In this document: positions 1 through 5,253 of the stretch, one piece after another
Position numbering within the stretch: the stretch's first letter is position 1
How the letters are laid out: each line of letters starts with the position of its first letter
Assembly (NCBI GenBank): GCA_937915915.1
Contig: CALGGN010000113.1
Span: 1-9,455 of the forward strand
Direction: 5' to 3'
DNA from: an uncultured Selenomonas sp.
GTDB taxonomy: Bacteria; Bacillota; Negativicutes; Selenomonadales; Selenomonadaceae
DNA: 9,455 nt
Translations under genes and position numbers: made by a program
The notes under the pieces: generated by a model
Seen by the model: the letters and a program-made list of their open reading frames with translations, nothing else
The model's database searches: none
Told to the model about the DNA's origin: nothing

Positions 1-148
1 GTCGACAAATCCTCGACATAGCACCACTATGACTGCGGTTTGTCTCCTTGGGAAGAACACGCAATCTGCGCCAATCTGGACGACTTCATTTAATCAGTGT
101 TTCCTTAAGTTAATGACATTGCCTGCAGGACAGCTTTTCCTTTCCCAT
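1..148. other. Noncoding flank downstream of purD with a repeat-like segment
   Basis: No gene with family support lies here. The minus strand has only tiny frames: 20 codons at 89-27, and one starting at 19 that runs off the edge. No stem followed by a U-run is visible after the purD stop, so the operon's terminator is not identified; the only palindrome close to the stop is CCTGCAGG. Bases 87-108 resemble one half of the hairpin after gdhA. The edge carries a GTCGAC palindrome with a second CTCGAC nearby. This could be the end of a dispersed element or the start of the next transcription unit. Confidence 0.4.
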
Positions 149-1423
149 TCACAAACGCTCCAGCGCACGATGGGCGATATCCTTCCGATAGTGCATATCC
201 TGAAAGCGCACCTCGCCCGCTCCCTTATATGCCTTGTCCACGGCCTCGCGCACATTCCCGCCTGTCGCAACGATCCCAAGCACCCGTCCGCCTGCCGTCA
301 GGATTTTCCCGTCCTTCTCGCCGGTGCCTGCATGGAATACCAGCGTGTGCAAGGATTTTGCCTTGCCAAGCCCCGTGATCTCATAGCCCTTCCGATAGCT
401 GCCCGGATAGCCGCCGGAAGCCAGCACCACACAGACCGCGCTTTCCTTGCTCCATTCTATTTCCTGCTCCGCGAGCGTTCCATCCGCGCATGCGCACATG
501 ATGCTTACCAGATCGCTTTCCAGCAGCGGCAGAACCACCTGCGTCTCGGGATCCCCGAAACGCGCATTGAACTCCACCACCTTCGGGCCTTCCGAGGTGA
601 TCATCAGGCCCGCGTAAAGACAGCCCTGGTAGGGATGCCCCTCCTGCTGCATGGCCGCAATGACGGGCTTCAAAATGTTTTCCGTCGCCAGACGTATATT
701 CTCCTCCGTCATCACGGGCGCAGGAGCGTACGTCCCCATACCGCCCGTATTCGGACCCTCATCTCCGTCATAGGCACGCTTGTGATCCTGGGACGAAATC
801 ATGGGGCAGATGGTCTTACCGTCCGTAAAGGCCAAAAGGGACGCCTCTTCCCCCTCCATGAACTCCTCGATGACCACGCGGCTGCCGGCACTGCCAAAGG
901 CCTGATCCTCCATGATATCGTCAATGGCATGAAGCGCCTGTTCTTTTGTCATCGCAACAATAACACCCTTGCCTGCTGCAAGCCCATCCGCCTTGATGAC
1001 AATGGGCGCCCCCTCCTGCTCCACATAGGCGCGCGCGGCGGCAACATCCGTGAAGACCTCATATTTCGCCGTAGGGATGCCGTATTTCTTCATAAGCTCC
1101 TTGGAGAAGGACTTCGACCCTTCCAGCTTCGCGGCAGCCCGCTTCGGGCCAAAAGCGCGAATGCCTGCTTCGTTCAGCGCATCCACGATGCCATTCATCA
1201 ATGGGATCTCCGGACCTACCACGACGAGATCGATGCCGTGCTCCTTCGCAAAGGAAACGACTGCGCCGTTATCCTCGATGGAAATGCCCGCGACACATTC
1301 GGCCAGCTCCGCAATACCCGGATTCCCCGGGATCGCAAAGATCTTCTCCGCCTTCGGGCTCTGCGCGAGTTTCCAGACCAACGCATGCTCCCGTCCGCCG
1401 CTGCCGATGACCAGTACTTTCAT
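149..1423 (-). CDS. purD: Phosphoribosylamine--glycine ligase (GAR synthetase)
   Basis: ATP-grasp ligase joining phosphoribosylamine and glycine to make GAR, step two of IMP synthesis. The 424 residues match the usual 420-430. In order: the N-terminal domain with MKVLVIGSGGREHALVWKL (1-19), PGNPGIAE and VVVGPEIPLMNGI (67-79); the ATP-grasp domain with GPKRAAAKLEGSKSFSKELM (92-111), IKADGLAAGKGVIVA (143-157), VIEEFMEGEEAS, SSQDHKRAYDGDEGPNTGGM (210-229) and the metal-binding VEFNARFGDPETQ (283-295); and the C-terminal domain with LASGGYPGSYRKG and TAGGRVLGIVATG. The frame is open further upstream to 1585, but that part overlaps purH out of frame. The ATG at 1423 begins the conserved MKVLVIGSGGREH and has AAAGGAG 7 bases before it. 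It is the last gene of the visible operon, 22 bases after purH. No clear terminator follows. Confidence 0.98.
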   Translation of the reverse strand: MKVLVIGSGGREHALVWKLAQSPKAEKIFAIPGNPGIAELAECVAGISIEDNGAVVSFAKEHGIDLVVVGPEIPLMNGIVDALNEAGIRAFGPKRAAAKLEGSKSFSKELMKKYGIPTAKYEVFTDVAAARAYVEQEGAPIVIKADGLAAGKGVIVAMTKEQALHAIDDIMEDQAFGSAGSRVVIEEFMEGEEASLLAFTDGKTICPMISSQDHKRAYDGDEGPNTGGMGTYAPAPVMTEENIRLATENILKPVIAAMQQEGHPYQGCLYAGLMITSEGPKVVEFNARFGDPETQVVLPLLESDLVSIMCACADGTLAEQEIEWSKESAVCVVLASGGYPGSYRKGYEITGLGKAKSLHTLVFHAGTGEKDGKILTAGGRVLGIVATGGNVREAVDKAYKGAGEVRFQDMHYRKDIAHRALERL

Positions 1424-1445
1424 TCCTGCTCTCCTTTCGGAACCG

Positions 1446-2039
1446 TTACTTTGCCGCCTGCTCCGCCAGATAGTTCTGGATTGCGTTGTCATAATCCGCC
1501 GTATGCGCAAATGCCTCCTGGGCAAGCTGCATGCGCAGCATGCCGTTGACGCAGCCGTCCTTCGCCACCATCTCGGCCACTTCATCGTAACGGGAAGGAT
1601 TCGTCACCACCGTGACGAACTTGAAATTCTTGGCCGCCGCCCGAATCATGGCAGGCCCGCCGATATCAATGTTTTCAATGGCTTCCGCCAAAGTCACCTT
1701 CGGTTTCGCAATGGTCTCCTTGAAAGGATAGAGATTCACCACCACCATGTCAATCGGCGTGATCTTATGCTCCTGCATCTCCCGTACATGCTTCTGGTTA
1801 TCGCGCACCGCCAAAATCCCGCCGTGGATATAGGGATTCAGCGTCTTCACGCGCCCATCCATGATCTCGGGGAAGCCTGTCACATCGCTCACATAGGTCA
1901 CAGGCACGCCCGCATCCTTGAGTGTCTTCATCGTACCGCCCGTCGATACGATCTCCACCCCCGCATCCTTGAGTTTCCTCGCAAACTCCACAATGCCCGT
2001 CTTGTCCGAAACACTGATCAATGCACGTTTGATTGCCAT
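1446..2039 (-). CDS. purH: Stand-alone IMP cyclohydrolase (PurH N-terminal domain only)
   Basis: Closes the second purine ring, converting FAICAR to IMP. The usual bacterial PurH is bifunctional at about 510 residues; this protein has 197 and holds only the N-terminal MGS-like cyclohydrolase domain. Visible motifs are ALISVSDKTGIVEFAR (6-21), VSTGGT (31-36), TGFPEIMDGRVKTLNPYIHG (54-73, with Lys65), VVVNLYPFKETI and ENIDIGGPAMIRAAAKN, which include the residues known to line the IMP site. It ends after the HTADYDNAIQNYL helix, just where the linker to the AICAR transformylase domain would start, and no transformylase sequence follows. The start is the ATG at 2039, one base after the purN stop. 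An in-frame upstream ATG at 2057 would lie in the purN ribosome-site region and add six non-homologous residues. The usual RVKTLHP motif reads RVKTLNP. Cyclohydrolase activity is expected from homology; the source of the transformylase is unknown here. Confidence 0.93.
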   Translation of the reverse strand: MAIKRALISVSDKTGIVEFARKLKDAGVEIVSTGGTMKTLKDAGVPVTYVSDVTGFPEIMDGRVKTLNPYIHGGILAVRDNQKHVREMQEHKITPIDMVVVNLYPFKETIAKPKVTLAEAIENIDIGGPAMIRAAAKNFKFVTVVTNPSRYDEVAEMVAKDGCVNGMLRMQLAQEAFAHTADYDNAIQNYLAEQAAK

Positions 2040-2040
2040 T

Positions 2041-2664
2041 TCACATACGCTCCTCATTCAAAATTATGACCTTTCGGCCCTCTACCTTCAGCCTTCCTTC
2101 CACATAAAGCTGGATGGCCTTGGGATAAATCACATGCTCCTGCTCCAATACGCGAGCGCCCAGGCTTTCCTCCGTGTCATCATCATAGACAGGCACGGCG
2201 GCCTGCAAAATGATGGGACCCGAATCCATGCCCTCGTCCACGAAGTGTACCGTGCAGCCCGATACTTTCACCCCGTAGGCCAGTGCATCCCGATGGGCAT
2301 GGGCCCCGCCAAAGGACGGCAGCAGCGCCGGATGGATATTCATGATCCGGCCGCTGTACAGATGGACGAAATAAGGGCTCAGAATCCGCATGAAGCCCGC
2401 CAGAATCACCAGTGTGACCCCTGCCGCCTGAAGTTCCTTCACAAGCGCCTCTTCAAAGGACTGACGGTCGCCGTATTCTTTCCGGTTCACGCAGACATTT
2501 CGGATGCCTGCCTTTGCCGCACGCTCCAATGCCATCACATCCGGCTTGTCCGTCAGCACCACAGCGATCTCCGCATCCAGCTTCCCCTCCGCAATGGCAT
2601 CGATGATGGATTGCAGATCCGTCCCTCTCCCCGAGCAGAGGACTCCCAACTTTTCCTTAGCCAT
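2041..2664 (-). CDS. purN: Phosphoribosylglycinamide formyltransferase (GAR transformylase)
   Basis: Transfers the formyl group of 10-formyltetrahydrofolate to GAR, giving FGAR, step three of IMP synthesis. The 207 residues match the folate-dependent PurN enzyme, not the ATP/formate-dependent PurT. The phosphate-binding loop is CSGRGTDLQSI (10-20), with Asp where many homologues have Asn (GSNLQ or GTNLQ). ILAGFMRILSP (87-97) and MNIHPALLPSFGGAHAHRDA (108-127) follow, carrying the catalytic Asn109 and His111. VSGCTVHFVDEGMDSGPII (134-152) provides the catalytic Asp147. The start overlaps the end of purM by 8 bases. The stop is followed after a single base by the purH ATG, and the purH ribosome site (GAGGAG) lies within the last purN codons, an arrangement typical of coupled translation. 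The assignment is secure. Confidence 0.98.
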   Translation of the reverse strand: MAKEKLGVLCSGRGTDLQSIIDAIAEGKLDAEIAVVLTDKPDVMALERAAKAGIRNVCVNRKEYGDRQSFEEALVKELQAAGVTLVILAGFMRILSPYFVHLYSGRIMNIHPALLPSFGGAHAHRDALAYGVKVSGCTVHFVDEGMDSGPIILQAAVPVYDDDTEESLGARVLEQEHVIYPKAIQLYVEGRLKVEGRKVIILNEERM

Positions 2665-3712
2665 GGAACACGCCGCCTTTGATGGTCACATCATGACTGC
2701 CCTTCGTGACCTTTCCGATTTCATAGCAGACCTCACCCGCATCTTCCAGGAACTTTCGGATGGCTCCTGCCTGTTCCTTCGCTGCGATCAGCACCATGCC
2801 GATGCCCATATTGAAGGTCCGGTACATCTCATGCCAGTCCACATTTCCCCATTCCTGCAGCAAACGGAAAATCTCCGGCATCTCCCACGCTCCGCCGTCA
2901 ATCTCCGCCGCCAGCCCATCCGGGAGTGCACGCGGAATATTCTCGTAGAAGCCGCCGCCCGTGATATGCACCATGCCATGCAGCGCCTCATCAAATCTTT
3001 GGATGATCGGCAGGCACACCTTCGGGTACAGCCGTGTCGGCGTCAGCAATTCCTCGCCGATGGTCTTTCCCAGGGATTCGATATACGCATCGCCCTTCAT
3101 GCCCTGCTTCTCGAACACGATCTTTCGCACCAGAGAATAGCCATTGGAATGCACACCGCTGGAGGGAAGCGCCAGAAGCACATCCCCCTCCTTCACCCGC
3201 GCACTCGTGATGACCTTGGATTTCTCCACCACACCCACCGCAAAGCCCGCGATATCATACTCTCCGACAGGATAAAAGCCTGCCATTTCAGCCGTCTCGC
3301 CGCCGATCAGCGCGCAGCCCGATTCCTTGCAGGCCTGTGCGACCCCCTTGACCACATCCGCCACCTGCTTCGGATCCAACTTGCCCACCGCAAGGTAATC
3401 CAGAAAGAACAGAGGCTCCGCGCCCTGCACCAGAATATCGTTCACGCACATCGCCACAGCATCCTGCCCAATGGTATCGTGCCGATCCAGAAGGAAAGCC
3501 AGCCGAAGCTTTGTGCCCACGCCATCCGTCCCGGACACCAACACGGGCTCCTGATACTTCGCAGAAAGCGCAAAAAGCCCTCCAAAGCCGCCCAGATCCC
3601 CGAGTACCTCCGGCCGATAGGTAGCCTTCACACAGTCCTTGATGAGCCGCACCGACTCATTCCCCGCATCGATATCCACCCCGGCATCCCGGTATGTCAG
3701 TTTCTCTTCCAT
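2657..3712 (-). CDS. purM: Phosphoribosylformylglycinamidine cyclo-ligase (AIR synthetase)
   Basis: ATP-dependent ring closure of FGAM to aminoimidazole ribonucleotide (AIR), step five of IMP synthesis, by a dimeric cytoplasmic enzyme of the PurM/PurL ATP-binding superfamily. The 351 residues are close to the usual 340-350. The N-terminal half contains YRDAGVDIDAGNESV (7-21), LGGFGGLF (40-47), VSGTDGVGTKLRLA (59-72), GQDAVAMCVNDILVQGAEPL (82-101) and IGGETAEMAGFYPVGEYDIAG (136-156). The C-terminal half contains LPSSGVHSNGYSLVRK (182-197), LLTPTRLYP, VHITGGGFYENIPRALP (248-264) and FNMGIGMV (300-307). All expected ATP- and phosphate-binding motifs are intact. The ATG follows the purE stop by 15 bases, with an AAAGGG ribosome site, and the last codons overlap the purN start by 8 bases, so translation of the two is probably coupled. 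purF, often found just upstream of purM in Firmicutes clusters, is missing here. Confidence 0.98.
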   Translation of the reverse strand: MEEKLTYRDAGVDIDAGNESVRLIKDCVKATYRPEVLGDLGGFGGLFALSAKYQEPVLVSGTDGVGTKLRLAFLLDRHDTIGQDAVAMCVNDILVQGAEPLFFLDYLAVGKLDPKQVADVVKGVAQACKESGCALIGGETAEMAGFYPVGEYDIAGFAVGVVEKSKVITSARVKEGDVLLALPSSGVHSNGYSLVRKIVFEKQGMKGDAYIESLGKTIGEELLTPTRLYPKVCLPIIQRFDEALHGMVHITGGGFYENIPRALPDGLAAEIDGGAWEMPEIFRLLQEWGNVDWHEMYRTFNMGIGMVLIAAKEQAGAIRKFLEDAGEVCYEIGKVTKGSHDVTIKGGVFHG

Positions 3713-3727
3713 TCCATGCCCTTTCTA

Positions 3728-4213
3728 TCACAACTGCGCAGCTACGCGGGCGGCTTTCTTCTCCACATCCTGCACCATCTTCTCGCGGTAGGCCGCCAAT
3801 TTTTCCCGAAGCCCCTCATCCGAGACCGCGAAGATCTCGGCCGCGAACACCGCAGCATTCTTCGCGCCGTTCACCGCCATCGTAGCCACGGGAATCCCGG
3901 ATGGCATCTGCACCGTGCTCAAAAGCGCATCCATCCCATTCAAGGGTGTCGCATTGATGGGCACCCCGATCACCGGCAAGGTCGTGTAGCTCGCCACGAC
4001 TCCCGCCAAATGCGCCGCTGCGCCCGCTGCCACAATGAACGCGCCAATGCCCTTCTCACCGGCGGACTCCACGAATTCCCGCACCTTCGCCGGCGTACGA
4101 TGCGCCGAAGCCACCGTCACCTCCGCCTCGATCCCGAATTGTTTCAAAAGCTCCGCCGCCGGTTTCAAAATCGGCCAATCCGAATCGCTTCCCATCAGAA
4201 CTGCAACCTTCAT
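3728..4213 (-). CDS. purE: N5-carboxyaminoimidazole ribonucleotide mutase (class I PurE)
   Basis: Moves the carboxylate of N5-CAIR to C4, giving CAIR, the substrate of PurC. The 161-residue protein has the complete PurE pattern: GSDSDWP (8-14), VASAHRTP with the catalytic His38 (34-41), the glycine/alanine-rich VAAGAAAHLAGVVAS (61-75), GVPINATPLNGMDALLS (83-99), VQMPSGIPVATMAV and GAKNAA. The sequence looks like class I, the mutase that needs PurK, rather than class II AIR carboxylase, but I judged this by eye. I start at the ATG at 4213, which has AGGAGAGG six bases upstream; an in-frame TTG at 4219 would sit too close to that site. It lies 19 bases after purC and 15 bases before purM, inside the operon. 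No purK is seen in the window. Confidence 0.97.
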   Translation of the reverse strand: MKVAVLMGSDSDWPILKPAAELLKQFGIEAEVTVASAHRTPAKVREFVESAGEKGIGAFIVAAGAAAHLAGVVASYTTLPVIGVPINATPLNGMDALLSTVQMPSGIPVATMAVNGAKNAAVFAAEIFAVSDEGLREKLAAYREKMVQDVEKKAARVAAQL

Positions 4214-4232
4214 CGCCAACCTCTCCTCTCAC

Positions 4233-5105
4233 TCAATGGAAATCCTTCCCCGTCAACAGCAAAAAAGCCTCTCGGTACTTTTCGATGGTCTTGTCAATCA
4301 CATCCTGCGGCAGCATGTAATCACTGTCCGGATGCGCCTTCAGCCAATCCCGCACAAACTGCTTGTCATAAGATGGCTGCGGCTTTCCCGCCGCATAACC
4401 CTCCAATGGCCAGAACCTGGAACTGTCCGGCGTCAGTACCTCGTCCCCCAAAACGATGTTCCCATCTTCGTCCAAACCGAACTCGAACTTCGTGTCTGCA
4501 ATGATGATGCCGCGCTTCAGCGCGTAATCCGCGCATTTCTTATAAATCGCAAGCGTATAATCCCGCACCTTCTCCGCGTACTCGCGCCCATGTCCCGGAA
4601 ACTCTTTCTCCAGGACCTCCGCGCCCTGTTCCAGAGAGACATTTTCATCGTGATCTCCAAGCTCCGCCTTCGTGCTCGGCGTAAAGATCGGCTCCGGCAG
4701 TTTCTCGGACTCCTTGAGGCCCGCGGGCAGGTTAATACCGCAGATCGTACCATCCTTTTGATAACTCTCCCAACCGCTGCCCGTGATGTAGCCTCGTACG
4801 ATGCACTCCATGGGAATCATCCTGAGTTTCCTGCACTTCATGCTGTTCCCGACAAACTGTTCCTGCCGGAAGTATTCGGGCATATCCGCATTGTCCACAG
4901 AAATCAGATGATTCGGCAGGATATCCTGCGTGAAATCAAACCAAAACTTCGACATCTGCGTCAGAATCGCGCCTTTTTTCGTGATCCTGTTCTTCAGAAT
5001 ATGATCAAAAGCGGAAATGCGATCCGTTGCCACCATGATGATGCTGTCCTCGACCTCATACACTTCGCGGACCTTCCCGGACTTGAACGGCTTGTATTCT
5101 TTCAT
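4233..5105 (-). CDS. purC: SAICAR synthase (phosphoribosylaminoimidazole-succinocarboxamide synthase)
   Basis: ATP-dependent ligase joining CAIR and aspartate to make SAICAR, the seventh reductive step of IMP synthesis. At 290 residues it is of the longer, yeast-like type rather than the roughly 237-residue E. coli type. Visible signatures are the N-terminal GKVREVYEVEDSIIMVATD nucleotide-binding strands (10-28), RISAFDHIL (29-37), the MECIVRGYITGSGWESYQ segment (about 99-115), FTPSTKAELGDHDENVS (141-157) and the C-terminal catalytic stretch IADTKFEFGLDEDGN followed by DEVLTPDSSRFWP (about 202-233). It is the first gene of the pur operon. Its ATG lies 11 bases after a perfect AGGAGG, a slightly long spacing. 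A closer upstream ATG at 5113 is out of frame and stops after three codons. A predicted promoter lies about 80 bases upstream. The stop is 19 bases before the purE ATG. Confidence 0.98.
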   Translation of the reverse strand: MKEYKPFKSGKVREVYEVEDSIIMVATDRISAFDHILKNRITKKGAILTQMSKFWFDFTQDILPNHLISVDNADMPEYFRQEQFVGNSMKCRKLRMIPMECIVRGYITGSGWESYQKDGTICGINLPAGLKESEKLPEPIFTPSTKAELGDHDENVSLEQGAEVLEKEFPGHGREYAEKVRDYTLAIYKKCADYALKRGIIIADTKFEFGLDEDGNIVLGDEVLTPDSSRFWPLEGYAAGKPQPSYDKQFVRDWLKAHPDSDYMLPQDVIDKTIEKYREAFLLLTGKDFH

Positions 5106-5129
5106 GAAATCATCGTCCTCCTGTTCTAC

Positions 5130-5157
5130 GGAACTACCGCATAAAATCAGCGGTTCC
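5130..5157 (-). other. Hairpin in the purC leader, just upstream of the ribosome site
   Basis: In the minus-strand RNA, GGAA-CCGC pairs with GCGG and then, across a 3-base bulge (UAG), with UUCC, around a 9-base loop. It ends 8 bases before the AGGAGG of purC. CCUGU at 5171-5167, at the start of the same leader, could also pair with ACAGG at 5124-5120, which includes part of the ribosome site. The lengths are small, so any regulatory role is only a possibility. I do not see the conserved core of the purine riboswitch. Confidence 0.35.
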
Positions 5158-5209
5158 TAACAAAATACAGGTCTTACCCTTCCATGATAATTGGAAAAGC
5201 AAGACCTGT
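5158..5209 (-). terminator. Intrinsic terminator of gdhA (18-bp stem, 7-base loop)
   Basis: In minus-strand RNA the arms 5209-5192 and 5184-5167 pair continuously for 18 base pairs: the outer nine are ACAGGUCUU with AAGACCUGU and the inner five UUCCA with UGGAA. The four joining pairs are three G-U wobbles and one C-G, so the stem is unbroken only in the minus-strand transcript; on the plus strand the wobbles become A/C mismatches. The tail reads AUUUUGUUA, modest but U-rich. This fits termination of gdhA transcripts. Confidence 0.7.
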
Positions 5210-5212
5210 CAA
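5184..5212 (-). promoter_or_regulatory. Predicted promoter of the pur operon, nested in the gdhA terminator
   Basis: On the minus strand a perfect TTGACA (5212-5207) is followed after 17 bases by TATCAT (5189-5184), one mismatch from TATAAT. Initiation would fall near 5177, giving a leader of about 72 bases before the purC ATG. The -35 overlaps the outer edge of the terminator stem and the -10 lies in its loop. A transcript started here would carry only the 3' arm and could not form the terminator. Confidence 0.72.
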
Positions 5213-5215
5213 CCC

Positions 5216-5246
5216 AGGGAAGCACGGATTAATTCAGCGCTTCCCT
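5216..5246 (-). repeat. Imperfect 13-bp hairpin just after gdhA, repeat-like
   Basis: In the minus-strand RNA, AGGGAAGC pairs with GCUUCCCU, and the stem continues inward through a G-U wobble, a C-G pair, one U/C mismatch and two more pairs to a 5-base AUUAA loop. It begins 7 bases after the gdhA stop. No U-rich run follows, so it is a poor terminator alone; it could protect the mRNA 3' end or be a copy of a dispersed palindromic repeat. Half of it resembles bases 87-108 (16 of 22 positions, ungapped). Confidence 0.55.
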
Positions 5247-5253
5247 AAAACTC

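Noticed and set aside
27..89. A 20-codon minus-strand frame in the left flank
   Set aside because: Too short, with no ribosome site at a suitable distance and no similarity I recognise.
1424..1445. purH truncated by a frameshift or by a stop in a decaying gene
   Set aside because: The only sequence between purH and purD is a 22-base gap with the purD ribosome site, and what follows encodes the intact PurD N-terminus. No transformylase remnant is present in any frame.
29..1549. A 506-codon open frame on the plus strand opposite purD
   Set aside because: It lies antisense to the unmistakable purD and the 3' end of purH. Its translation is rich in Arg/His/Leu with no family motif, as expected opposite GC-rich codons.
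1424..1585. N-terminal extension of purD in the same open frame
   Set aside because: It overlaps purH coding sequence, is Arg-rich and unlike PurD. The ATG at 1423 has a proper ribosome site and begins the conserved MKVLVIGSGGREH.
2504..4504. A 666-codon open frame on the plus strand
   Set aside because: It spans antisense to the end of purC, purE, purM and the start of purN, has no recognisable domain, and has the His/Arg/Pro-rich composition of a shadow frame.
4035..5144. A 369-codon plus-strand frame over purC
   Set aside because: It is fully antisense to purC and part of purE; the minus-strand products are certain and the plus-strand product resembles nothing.
5106..5177. A purine riboswitch or PurR box upstream of purC
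   Set aside because: The leader from the predicted start is only about 72 bases, lacks the conserved riboswitch junction core, and I could not find a convincing PurR-box match.
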